Shown in pieces: positions 40,369 through 49,386 of a DNA stretch of 64,000 nt (within the stretch, counting starts at the first letter, position 1; each line of letters starts with the position of its first letter). Under the pieces are notes generated by a model that ran no database searches, was not told the DNA's origin, and saw only the letters and a program-made list of their open reading frames with translations. A program made the position numbers and the translations under genes. Origin of the DNA: Syntrophaceae bacterium. GTDB taxonomy: Bacteria > Desulfobacterota > Syntrophia > Syntrophales > PHBD01. The stretch is taken from positions 1,030,936 to 1,094,935 of the forward strand of contig JABLXX010000001.1 of the NCBI GenBank assembly GCA_013177825.1, in the 5' to 3' direction.

Positions 40369-43344
40369 ATGAAGATGTGCACACCAGTCGCCTTGCTCCT
40401 CGCCATTCTGATTACTTGTCCTGGTTCTTCCCCGTCCGCTGACGCGCAGGGCCTGCCATCCGAAATCGGAGCGGAAATTGCAGTCGGCAGGAATCTGACA
40501 AACGATGACTGCAAGCTGCGGCGCATCCAGCCGGCAGACTGGGGAGGCGACGCGGAGCGATATGCACTTTTTTGCGAGGGGTGGTCGCAACAGAGCGGGC
40601 AGATGATCGTATTGCGCTCCGATTCGCGGCTGAGCGCATGGTGGCTGGAGGAAAGCGGCTGGGCCCAGGTCATCCTTGCGGCTGGAGACTGTGAGCCGCC
40701 AAAGGCCGAAGCCAATGTCAGTGATCTCAAGGTGGCGGCTCGCCTTTGCCGGCATAGGCTCGGCTGGCGCCAGATCATGCTGGTGGCGAAGTCCGAATCC
40801 GGCACCTATGTCGCGAATTTTCTGCCCAACAACGCACCTTTGATCGAGCGTGCCCTGCTGACCGCCACTGGAAAGAATGCCCCGGAGACTTCCGCAACGC
40901 AGGGAAGGAAAATGATCAGCCTGAGGGCGTTGGAAGAGCTCATCGGGAAGGATTCCGAGCTGCCGTCGATCCGGGAGATCGGGAGTATCTTCGAGTTGAG
41001 CAGGCTGGCCCACTATCAGCATGAAGCTCGGTTCTACCGAACAGCAGAGTTGACATGGCTTCGGGTCCTGGCGGCCCAGGAACGCCTCTTCGGGCTGGAC
41101 AGCCCCGCGCTCGCCATGACGCTGCTGAACATGTCCCATCCCATTCGGAACCAGCGCCGTCTGGACGACGCCCTGGCGTTCACGAAAAGGGCCGAGCCAC
41201 TCGTGCGGAAGTCCCATAATCCCGTCCTGACCTCCCAATTATACAACCACTTTGCGTTCGACGCGCAATGGCGCAGAAACTATACAGCGGCCATCACGTT
41301 CAATCAGGATGCGATTGCCGCCTTGCCGGATGCCTGGCCGGGCTCGTCGGGCTGGCTGGCCGAAGTGTACTTCAGCCTGTCCATCGCCCAGTATGCAACC
41401 AAAGATTACAAAGCGGCCGAAAAGGCGGCACGTAATTCACTCTCGCGCTACATCAAAGCCCAGGGCCCTGACAGTGGGTGGACCAATCGGGTCCGCATGC
41501 AACTTGCGAGAATCCTGACGGCACAAAAGAATTTCGATGAGGCGGAATCCCACCTGAAAGATGCTCTTCCCTCCGCGGAACGGATGTTCGGCCGGACGAT
41601 CTGGTGGGCAAATGCGAAGGTTTTGGAGGCCGGCCTTGCACGGGCGAAGGACGACCCGGACAGGGCCCTGGGTGCATACCGTGCCTTTGCCTCCGTCGCG
41701 GCGCGTGAACCATTCGCATGTTTCTACGGTCCTTGCCTCAGTCCGTATGTCGATCTGCTCATCACCCGAGCCGGCAATGATCCCGATCAAGCTCAAGGCG
41801 TTCTGAGCGAGGCGTTTTCGGCGGTCCAACTGTTCGATTTCCCTGTCGTCAGTACTGCGATCCAGCATCTGACCGCTCGAATCAGCGCCGAGGATCCGGA
41901 GCTTGCGGCCTTCACGCGTGAGCAGCAGGACCTGGCGGAACAGCAGACAAACCTCCGGGCGCAGTTGATGGTGGAGTCCAGAAAAGCGGCAAAAAATCGC
42001 TCCCCAAAAAGAGAGCAATCCATTGAGAGCAAAATCCACAAGTTGCAGGAAAAAATCGACGAACAGGAGCCGAAGCTGCAGGACCGCTTTCCCAAATATG
42101 CTCAACTCGTTTCCCGAAGGCCTGTCGATGCTCGATCGATTGACGAGATCCTGCAGCCTGACGAGGCTCTCCTGTACATGTCTCACGTCGGCGACAAGGG
42201 GTACACCTTCCTGCTGCACCGGAACAGTCTGAAAATCCACACCGTCAATCTGTCGCGAGAGCAACTCCGGCAGAAAGTAACCGCGTTGCGCAGCGGGTTA
42301 ACCGTGGAGGCCGGCCACATGCGTCCCTTCGACACGGCGTTGGCGCATGCGCTCTACCGTGACCTCGTGGGATCTCTCCTGGATTCCCCGGGACCGGTTC
42401 GCCGTTTGGTTGTCATTCCGGCAGGACCGCTGCTCAGCCTCCCGCCTGACGTCCTGGTGTCCGGTGAACCGGGTACGGACGGAAAGATCCCCTGGCTGGC
42501 CCGTCGGTTCAGTATCCTGGTCGTCCCGGACGTGCGGGCTTTCGTGAACTTGCGCGGCATGGGCAAGCCGCCGTCGTCCGCTTCCGGGTTTCTTGGCATT
42601 GGCAATCCGAGATTTGACGCAGGCCAATCCGGCCCGGCGCTTTCAGGCAGGGCAAGCAATACCGGTGCAATGAGCAGGGGAATTCATCTTGTTTCTGCAA
42701 GCAAGGAGTTTCACGGAACTTCCTGCGCAGAAAAGTTGGACGTCCGCGCCCAGGTCGCGCGGCTGGCACCACTCCCCGAGTCTGATGACGAGGTGCGGGT
42801 CATGTCTTCATCCCTTGGTCATGGGAAGGCTGTGGTGCTTCTGGACGAGAAGGCGACCAAATCGGGACTCCGCAAGGCGAACCCGGAGACGTGGGGAATT
42901 GTTGCCTTCGCCACCCATGGGCTGCTGCCGGACGACCTCTACTGCGAGAACGAGCCCTCACTTGCTTTGGCGCCTGGCCCCGCCGGCGACCTTCATGACG
43001 ACGGTTTGCTCCGTGCGAGCGAGATCGCCACGATGCGCCTCCATGCTACACTGGTGATCCTTTCAGCCTGCAATACGGCAGGAGCGGACGGACGACTGGG
43101 CGGGGAGAGCCTTTCCGGGTTGGTCAGGGCCTTTTTCTATGCGGGTGCGCGAAATGTGCTCGCAACACACTGGTCGATAGCTTCCCGGCCCACGGTCGAT
43201 CTCATGAAGGAGATGGCAAGACGTCGAGAGCAGGGGATGAACTGGCCGGAGGCTCTGACGGAAAGCAAGTTGCGGATGATGGACGATCCCGCAACGTCCC
43301 ATCCTTTCTTCTGGGGGGCATTCAGCCTGGTTGGGGGTGGCTGA
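40369..43344 (+). CDS. Exported TPR-CHAT caspase-like protease
   Basis: 991 residues, ATG behind AGGGGGAGGG. The N-terminus MKMCTPVALLLAILIT...SADA is a signal peptide. Residues about 190-470 are TPR-like helices (repeated LNMSHPIRNQRRLDDALAF-type units), then a charged coiled coil (about 520-565). The CHAT domain (about 600-991) has catalytic His850 in FATHGLL and Cys901 in ILSACNTA, then GESLSGLVRAFFYAGARNVLAT. CHAT proteases cut partner proteins in bacterial defence and death pathways (for example gasdermin- or Csx-type systems), but those are cytoplasmic. The signal peptide here places the protease outside the cytoplasm. No obvious substrate gene adjoins, unless the FlgO-like protein is one. 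Confidence 0.85.
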   Translation: MKMCTPVALLLAILITCPGSSPSADAQGLPSEIGAEIAVGRNLTNDDCKLRRIQPADWGGDAERYALFCEGWSQQSGQMIVLRSDSRLSAWWLEESGWAQVILAAGDCEPPKAEANVSDLKVAARLCRHRLGWRQIMLVAKSESGTYVANFLPNNAPLIERALLTATGKNAPETSATQGRKMISLRALEELIGKDSELPSIREIGSIFELSRLAHYQHEARFYRTAELTWLRVLAAQERLFGLDSPALAMTLLNMSHPIRNQRRLDDALAFTKRAEPLVRKSHNPVLTSQLYNHFAFDAQWRRNYTAAITFNQDAIAALPDAWPGSSGWLAEVYFSLSIAQYATKDYKAAEKAARNSLSRYIKAQGPDSGWTNRVRMQLARILTAQKNFDEAESHLKDALPSAERMFGRTIWWANAKVLEAGLARAKDDPDRALGAYRAFASVAAREPFACFYGPCLSPYVDLLITRAGNDPDQAQGVLSEAFSAVQLFDFPVVSTAIQHLTARISAEDPELAAFTREQQDLAEQQTNLRAQLMVESRKAAKNRSPKREQSIESKIHKLQEKIDEQEPKLQDRFPKYAQLVSRRPVDARSIDEILQPDEALLYMSHVGDKGYTFLLHRNSLKIHTVNLSREQLRQKVTALRSGLTVEAGHMRPFDTALAHALYRDLVGSLLDSPGPVRRLVVIPAGPLLSLPPDVLVSGEPGTDGKIPWLARRFSILVVPDVRAFVNLRGMGKPPSSASGFLGIGNPRFDAGQSGPALSGRASNTGAMSRGIHLVSASKEFHGTSCAEKLDVRAQVARLAPLPESDDEVRVMSSSLGHGKAVVLLDEKATKSGLRKANPETWGIVAFATHGLLPDDLYCENEPSLALAPGPAGDLHDDGLLRASEIATMRLHATLVILSACNTAGADGRLGGESLSGLVRAFFYAGARNVLATHWSIASRPTVDLMKEMARRREQGMNWPEALTESKLRMMDDPATSHPFFWGAFSLVGGG

Positions 43345-43377
43345 AGGCAAAGACTTGAATCGGGAGACGAACAAAAA

Positions 43378-43401
43378 GGGAGGCCGGACATATAGCCTCC
43401 C
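43378..43401 (+). terminator. Hairpin after the CHAT gene
   Basis: GGGAGGC (43,378-43,384) and GCCTCCC (43,395-43,401) form a perfect 7-base stem with a 10-base loop, 33 bases after the stop. No U-run follows, so termination strength is uncertain. Confidence 0.4.
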
Positions 43402-43402
43402 C

Positions 43403-43500
43403 GGTGGTTCGAATTCATCCCTGCTACCAATCGAATCAGGGGCTTAAGCGGATCGTTTAAGCCCCTTTGATTTGCCGTGTCATCATCCTGCTGCCGGGCG
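43403..43500 (+). repeat. Right direct repeat / decayed tRNA-fMet 3' end and terminator (putative attR)
   Basis: GGTGGTTCGAATTCATCC, CTGCTACCAATCGAATCAGG, then a second terminator hairpin (GGGGCTTAA at 43,439-43,447 with TTAAGCCCC at 43,457-43,465, then TTTGATTTG). All parallel the tRNA 3' end at 33,294. The T-arm no longer pairs properly and no 5' half exists, so it is not a tRNA gene. Confidence 0.75.
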
Positions 43501-43943
43501 TCTCCTTTTCGGCCTTCCCGATCAGCGAAAAGACGGTTCATCCTTCCGGCCGGTCCCCCAGGTCATGGATTCACCGTCTGATCGTGGATGCCAGCGGCGT
43601 CACTCGAGTTGCTCTCGAAATTCTTTTCATCCATGCGTTGACATCCGCTTCCTTTTTTTTTTACACTGATGCCGCCCGCAGGCCGCCGGCAAGCCGCTTT
43701 CCCCTGGCGGCGGTTGTTTTGCCGCGCGGTCTCTGCCCGATGTACAGCCAAGGCCGATCGTGACCCGTGATGTTACAGCTTCCAGCGACAGGTCCGGCCG
43801 AGTTCTCATTCAAATTTTCAAGACAAAGAAGAAAGATCGCGAAGACGGTGCGAACCTGCAATGTCTGCCGCGACGGAAGATTCTGTCTAGCGGTGTGCTG
43901 AAAAGCTCGTTTTGCGACAGTCCGATAAACCGGGGGTAGAATC

Positions 43944-46900
43944 ATGAGTGTTATTCATCTGCGGGAGCGCGTGGGCCGAAACGTCTTTTCCCTGAGACCG
44001 GGGAGCCGGCCGGGGGTGCAGATCCTTTGCGCCGTTCTCATCGTGCTGGCCGGTACGGTCATGACGGCGCAAGCCGCTACGAAGCTCGTGCCGGACACGA
44101 ATTACTCCGATATTATCATGAACATTTATGACGACAGTTACGCGGACGATGATCCTTATACAAATCAAGGGATCATTAACGTCTACAGCACACTGGACAA
44201 CTACGGCACGTTTCGCAATGAGCCGGATGCCCTGCTTCGCAACTACGGCACGCTGCGCAGCGATACCGGCGCCACGCTGCACAACCGGTCGGGAAGCAGG
44301 CTGTTCAATGAATCAGGCGGTACGCTGATCAACCGTACGGGCGGTACACTGAACAACTCCGGCGAGTTCGTCAACACAGGCACGGCGACCAACTCCGGTG
44401 CACTGGTCAACTCGGGCGATTTGACGAACAAGCTGCACGGGACGCTGAACAACAACTCCGGCGCCACGCTGACCAACGATGCAACCGGGACGCTGACCAA
44501 CCTCGGCACAATAAACAATTCCGGAACGCTGACCAACCTCGGCGTTTTCGGCGGCTCGGGAACCATCGTCAACGACGGGGGCACCATCGACAATTCCGGC
44601 ACGTCCATGTCCATCACGACCCTGGTCGTGAATACGGGCAAGACGGGCATTGTCACCGGTTCAACCCCGACCACCGTCTCAACGGGCAACGTGAGCGGTA
44701 CCCTGAACCACACGGGGAGCGGCGGCCTTTCCTTTACCATCCTCAACCTGGATGGCGGCGTCTTCAACAACAACGGCAGCGGCGGTACGAACATCGGAAC
44801 CGCAGCCGTTGCCGACGGCTACACGGGCACCATCGGGGGCACGGGGCCCATCGGGCTGACCGCGGCCAATGTGGACGGAACGCTCAATGTCACCGCCGTT
44901 CTCTCCGGTACGGACTCCCTCACGAAGACGGGCACGGGCACGCTGACGCTATCCGGCGACAACACCTACACCGGGGGCACGAACATCAATGATGGAACAA
45001 TCAGCGTGGGCAGCGACGGCAATCTCGGCGACGCTTCAGGAGCGCTTACCTTCGGCGGCGGTACCCTCAAGGTGACAAACAGTTTTACGACGAACCGGTC
45101 CGTCGCGCTGGACAGCAGCGGCGGCACGTTTGACACGAACGGCAACAGCCTGACCCTGTCCGGGGTCGCCTCCGGCACGGGCTCCCTTCATAAAAGCGGC
45201 GACGGCACCCTCACGCTCACCAGCGCCAACACCTATACCGGGGGCACGACCGTGAGCACGGGAACGCTCGCCCTCTCGGGAGCCGGCACCCTGGGCGATG
45301 CGACGGGGAGTACAACGGTGTCGGGAGGCACCCTCGATCTGGGAACGACCACCCAGACGCAGGCGGAACTCAGGCAGTCCGGCGGAACGGTGCAGAACGG
45401 AACCATGAATGTCACGACCTATCAGATGACCGGCGGGACGCTTTCGTCGGACGCAACGGTCTGTGCCGCATCCGGCTTTGACATGCAGGCCGGCACCGTG
45501 AACGGCGTTCTCTCCGGTACGGGCTCGCTCACCAAGACGGGCCCGGGCGAACTGACCCTGTCCGGCACGAATACCTACACCGGCGGAACGAACGTCAACG
45601 GCGGGACGGTCAGCGTGGGCAGAGACGACAATCTCGGGGATGCAACGGGAGGGCTCGCCTTTGACGGCGGCACCCTCAAGGCGACCGGCAGCTTTTCGAC
45701 GGGCCGGTCCGTCATGCTGGGCAGTGGCGGCGGCACCATCGACACGAACGGCAACGACCTGACCATAAACGGGGATATTTCGGGTACGGGCTCCCTCACC
45801 AAAGAAGACGGCGGCAAGCTCATCCTCACCGGCACGAACACCTACACCGGCGGTACGAGCATCAACGGCGGGACCGTCAGCGTGAGCAGAGACGAAAATC
45901 TCGGCGATGCATCGGGGGCGCTCACCTTCGGCGGGGGCACCCTCGAGGTGACGAGCGGCTTTACGATGAACCGGTCCGTTGCGTTGAACAGCGGCGGCGG
46001 CACCATCGACACGAACGGCAGCGACCTGACCATATGCGGGGATATTTCGGGTACGGGCTCCCTCACCAAGGAAGACGGCGGCAAGCTCATCCTCACCGGC
46101 ACCAACACCTACACCGGCGGCACGACCGTCAACGGGGGCATTCTGCAGGGCGATACGGCAAGCCTTCAGGGCGATATCACCAACAACAGCCAGGTAACCT
46201 TCGACCAGGAATCGACGGGCACGTACGCCGGGAACATGAGCGGCACGGGCTCCCTCGTCAAGGAAGGCGACGGCATCCTCGTTCTCACCGGCATCAACAC
46301 CTATGCAGGAGGCACCTTCGTGGACCACGGCGCTCTCGCCGTGGAAGGCAGCATAACGGGCGATCTCGCTATCGGCGCATCGGGCACCCTCATGGGCAAC
46401 GGCACGATCACCGGCAACACCGTGAATTCCGGCACCCTCGCCCCGGGGAACTCCATCGGAACCCTGACGATCGCCGGCGACTACACCCACAACGCCGGTG
46501 CCGTCTATGCCGTAGAGGTCAACGCGGCCGGCGAGTCGGACCGGCTCGTCGTCACCGGGACAGCCACCCTGAACGGCGGGACGGTATCCGTTCTGGCCGG
46601 CTCGGGGCAGTATTTCATGAATACGACCTACACGATCCTCTCCGCCGGGAGCGTCGTGGGTACGTTTGACAGCGTCACGAGCAACCTGGCTTTTCTCACC
46701 CCGTCGCTGAGTTACGACGCCGCGAACGTTTACCTGCTCTTGACCAGGAACTCCACCCGCTTCGCCGATGTGGCCCTCACCCCCAATCAGTATGCCGTTG
46801 CCTCGGCCCTCGATCGCGGCACTCCAGCCGCTGCCGGCGATATGGTCACGGTATACAACAACCTCCTGGGTCTATCCGCCGCAGGGGCGAGAAGCGCCTA

Positions 46901-47972
46901 CAACCATACGGGCGGCCTTTCGCACATATCTCTTGCAGAGGCGACATTCTTCTCTTTCAACCGGTATGTCAGCGCCCTCGCCGGGCGCATGGAAGGCTTC
47001 GGCGCGGGAGGATCGTCGCTTGCCGGTTCGGGAAACGTACTTCTGGCCTTCCGGGAGGATGCGGGAAGCGATGCGGGAAACACCCTCCTGGCCGCCATCA
47101 AAAGTGCTAACAGTGGAAACACAAACAGCGGGGATTTTTCACCCTGGGGACTCTGGGCAAAGGGATACGGCAACCTGGGAGAACGCCGGGGGGATGACAT
47201 TTCGACGAGGTATGACTACCGCGGCGGGGGGCTGGTCGTCGGCTTCGACGGGAAGGTGAGCGAGAAGCTGCTTCTGGGTGCATCCGCTGGCTACTCCTAT
47301 ACGAAGGTGAACATGAAGAACCTGAACGACGACATCAGGGTGGCAGGCTATCAGGGGTCACTTTACGGAGCATACGATGTGGATCCCTGGTATGTTCACG
47401 GTCTTGTCGCCTACGGCTTCAACCGCTACGACACGACCCGCAACATCATCTTCGGAACCATCGCCAGGACCGCCCATGCCGGCTATGGCGGTCACAGCCT
47501 GAGCGGCTATGGCGAGGCGGGTTACCGCTTCCGGATCGGCACGGTCAGCGTCATCCCGACGGCCTCTTTGCAGGCGGGATCGCTCTGGCGCAATGCCTTC
47601 ACGGAGACGGACGCCGGGGCGCTCGGTCTCGCTGCGGACAGCGACCGGATGTCGTCGCTGATCGGTTCCCTGGGAGTCGGGCTGAAGAAGGAATTCAGGA
47701 TGGAGAACGGTTCCATCACCCCGGAGATCCGGGTCCGGTGGCTCCATGAGTTTGTTGACGGCGACTATACGCTCGATGCCTCCTTTACGGATGATCCCGT
47801 TTCCACCTTCAGTGTCAGGGGCGACAGGGTGCAGCAGGACAGCGCGGTCATCGGTTTCGGGCTGAGCTGGGAGATCGGGAAGAGCTTCGATCTTGCCCTG
47901 TCCTACGATGCCACTCTGTCGGGAGACAGCACGGAGCACAGCGGGACGGCAGGAATCCGGTACGAGTGGTGA
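43944..47972 (+). CDS. Autotransporter adhesin (type Va) with PATR repeats
   Basis: 1,342 residues. A long signal peptide (hydrophobic about 26-43, cleaved near AQA-AT) is followed by an Asn/Thr/Gly-rich start with short N-x-G-T-L beta-helix turns. Autotransporter-associated beta-strand repeats follow (GSLTKTGTGTLTLSGDN, NTYTGGTNINDGT and variants, residues about 310-800), a linker region and a C-terminal 12-strand barrel domain (about 1,065-1,342) ending RYEW. The barrel secretes the beta-helical passenger to the surface, where it would act as adhesin or matrix protein. The repeats are also conserved at DNA level, two of them as exact 267-base units. The gene starts just outside the tRNA-linked island. 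Confidence 0.9.
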   Translation: MSVIHLRERVGRNVFSLRPGSRPGVQILCAVLIVLAGTVMTAQAATKLVPDTNYSDIIMNIYDDSYADDDPYTNQGIINVYSTLDNYGTFRNEPDALLRNYGTLRSDTGATLHNRSGSRLFNESGGTLINRTGGTLNNSGEFVNTGTATNSGALVNSGDLTNKLHGTLNNNSGATLTNDATGTLTNLGTINNSGTLTNLGVFGGSGTIVNDGGTIDNSGTSMSITTLVVNTGKTGIVTGSTPTTVSTGNVSGTLNHTGSGGLSFTILNLDGGVFNNNGSGGTNIGTAAVADGYTGTIGGTGPIGLTAANVDGTLNVTAVLSGTDSLTKTGTGTLTLSGDNTYTGGTNINDGTISVGSDGNLGDASGALTFGGGTLKVTNSFTTNRSVALDSSGGTFDTNGNSLTLSGVASGTGSLHKSGDGTLTLTSANTYTGGTTVSTGTLALSGAGTLGDATGSTTVSGGTLDLGTTTQTQAELRQSGGTVQNGTMNVTTYQMTGGTLSSDATVCAASGFDMQAGTVNGVLSGTGSLTKTGPGELTLSGTNTYTGGTNVNGGTVSVGRDDNLGDATGGLAFDGGTLKATGSFSTGRSVMLGSGGGTIDTNGNDLTINGDISGTGSLTKEDGGKLILTGTNTYTGGTSINGGTVSVSRDENLGDASGALTFGGGTLEVTSGFTMNRSVALNSGGGTIDTNGSDLTICGDISGTGSLTKEDGGKLILTGTNTYTGGTTVNGGILQGDTASLQGDITNNSQVTFDQESTGTYAGNMSGTGSLVKEGDGILVLTGINTYAGGTFVDHGALAVEGSITGDLAIGASGTLMGNGTITGNTVNSGTLAPGNSIGTLTIAGDYTHNAGAVYAVEVNAAGESDRLVVTGTATLNGGTVSVLAGSGQYFMNTTYTILSAGSVVGTFDSVTSNLAFLTPSLSYDAANVYLLLTRNSTRFADVALTPNQYAVASALDRGTPAAAGDMVTVYNNLLGLSAAGARSAYNHTGGLSHISLAEATFFSFNRYVSALAGRMEGFGAGGSSLAGSGNVLLAFREDAGSDAGNTLLAAIKSANSGNTNSGDFSPWGLWAKGYGNLGERRGDDISTRYDYRGGGLVVGFDGKVSEKLLLGASAGYSYTKVNMKNLNDDIRVAGYQGSLYGAYDVDPWYVHGLVAYGFNRYDTTRNIIFGTIARTAHAGYGGHSLSGYGEAGYRFRIGTVSVIPTASLQAGSLWRNAFTETDAGALGLAADSDRMSSLIGSLGVGLKKEFRMENGSITPEIRVRWLHEFVDGDYTLDASFTDDPVSTFSVRGDRVQQDSAVIGFGLSWEIGKSFDLALSYDATLSGDSTEHSGTAGIRYEW
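45575..46108 (+). repeat. Two tandem 267-bp units within the autotransporter
   Basis: 45,575-45,841 and 45,842-46,108 are in-register copies (89 codons each), with shared stretches such as CTCACCAAxGAAGACGGCGGCAAGCTCATCCT split across both. A partial, more diverged copy covers about 44,966-45,178. Recent intragenic duplication, a source of length variation in the passenger. Confidence 0.8.
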
Positions 47973-48052
47973 GGAATGCTTCCAACGGGTACGGCCCCCT
48001 GCAACCACTCCATTGTGCGTCTCTCAAGACAGTGAGTGGCGACTTGCTTCCC

Positions 48053-49258
48053 TCACTTCATTTGCATTCCTTCATCGGAGATTCGAACCCTGTTTACGAC
48101 GGGCCGATAGAGAAAAAGGTTCCTGCGGATGAAGCTTGTCCTCTTCTCGAGATCCTCATGTGAATTGCATACATACGTGACGACAAGGGTTCCGTTCCCG
48201 GCGAATTCCGGATGCTCCTTGCCGGCATAGCAGAAGTTGTTCCTGTCGTATCGGGAGCTGTTCCGGTCGACTTCGGGAATCGACGCGATCAGAGGCTTCG
48301 GTTCGGACCAGGGGCCTTCCGGCGCGTCCGCTGTCTGGTACAGCATCCGGTCGCCGTTGTTCCGGACGGAAAGGTAAACGGCGATCCATTTGCCGATCCC
48401 CGGATGATAGCGTATGCTCAGTTCGGAGACGGCGGCATCGAGGACGACCCTGACGTTCGCGGGGTCCGGATCTCTTTCCCATCGTCCGCTCCGGGTCAGG
48501 TATTCGATGGCCCGGGCCGGATCGTCCAGTTTTCCGACGGGGATGCGGGCCAGGATGTTACCAAGAACGCTTTTGCCATTCCTCGTTGCGCCATACAGCG
48601 GGTAGAAATAGACATAATTCCGAAAAGCCACTGCCGTGGTCGCAAACGCGAGAATCTCCTTCGGGATTCCGGGAGTCAGGTCCAGATACTCGACGTTCCA
48701 CCGGTTCGGATTGGCCTCCTCGAAGCTCATGATCCGGGCGAGTTTGTGTCCTGCGATCTCGAACTTGAAGGGGCCCGGCATTTCCGGATTTGCCTTTATG
48801 GACAGGAGCGGGATATAAAGCACATGGTCGACCAGGAAGGGATCCTGCGGCCACAGCCATTCCTTTTCCTCGAAGGACGATACGAATTCTCCGTTTTTCC
48901 TCTTCAAGTAATGACGGATTTGAAACCCGGAATCGGCGCTGCAGGTTGAAACGGCCAGCGTGGTTCCCAGGACCACCTTCATGTCCGTACGATCCTGTCT
49001 GCCTTCCTCGTCCGAAACGAAGGTGTCCCCAAAAAGCCACAGGACGCGCCCGTCATTCAGGCCGATTGAATACGCGCCGTCCCCGCCGTACCAGCCATCC
49101 CGGTCGTGGAAAAAGGGCAGGCAGTCCGCCGGTGTGGGTCGCAGAAGATCGGCCTTCTCCGGAACGGTCGAACAGGAAAGAAGCAGGAGGCAGAACAGGA
49201 ACAGGACAAGCCGGACGGCCGTATGGGTCGGTTTCTGCATGGATTGGAACGTTTTCAT
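48053..49258 (-). CDS. Lipoprotein, DUF4185-like beta-propeller
   Basis: 401 residues. N-terminal basic segment, hydrophobic VRLVLFLFCLLLLSC with lipobox LLSC (Cys about residue 29), so anchored by a lipid. The mature part resembles DUF4185 / glycoside-hydrolase-43-like propellers: GWYGGDGAYSIGLNDGRVLWLFGDTFV, then WPQDPFLVDHVLYIPLLS and DAPEGPWSEPKPL. Such proteins are proposed to bind or cut carbohydrate, but activity is unproven. ATG 49258 and ATG 49240 are both possible. It converges on the autotransporter, with 80 bases between them. Confidence 0.75.
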   Translation of the reverse strand: MKTFQSMQKPTHTAVRLVLFLFCLLLLSCSTVPEKADLLRPTPADCLPFFHDRDGWYGGDGAYSIGLNDGRVLWLFGDTFVSDEEGRQDRTDMKVVLGTTLAVSTCSADSGFQIRHYLKRKNGEFVSSFEEKEWLWPQDPFLVDHVLYIPLLSIKANPEMPGPFKFEIAGHKLARIMSFEEANPNRWNVEYLDLTPGIPKEILAFATTAVAFRNYVYFYPLYGATRNGKSVLGNILARIPVGKLDDPARAIEYLTRSGRWERDPDPANVRVVLDAAVSELSIRYHPGIGKWIAVYLSVRNNGDRMLYQTADAPEGPWSEPKPLIASIPEVDRNSSRYDRNNFCYAGKEHPEFAGNGTLVVTYVCNSHEDLEKRTSFIRRNLFLYRPVVNRVRISDEGMQMK

Positions 49259-49386
49259 AGGTTCTGTTCTCGCTGTTGGTTCCCGGAGATCAGGCGATCG
49301 GTCTCCTTTCGCGATTCCTGGCGATTCCGGGGCCGGTCCGTTTCCATGCTTCCGGGCATCTTCCGTAATTGCAGCGGATGTGGGGA

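Larger units (their letters stand above)
43345..43943. other. Intergenic region at the island's right end
   Basis: 599 bases. Apart from the hairpin and repeat listed, a possible promoter TTGACA (43,638-43,643), 18-base spacer, TACACT (43,662-43,667) points toward the autotransporter 280 bases away. No coding frame is convincing on either strand. Confidence 0.5.

Noticed and set aside
43403-43440. Possible second tRNA gene.
   Set aside because: Only the T-arm and 3' end are present, the T-stem is broken, and there is no anticodon or D arm; it is an att-like remnant.
44890-46150. Regular repeats that might suggest a CRISPR array.
   Set aside because: The units are long, in frame and coding for autotransporter beta-strand repeats; there are no spacers and no cas genes.
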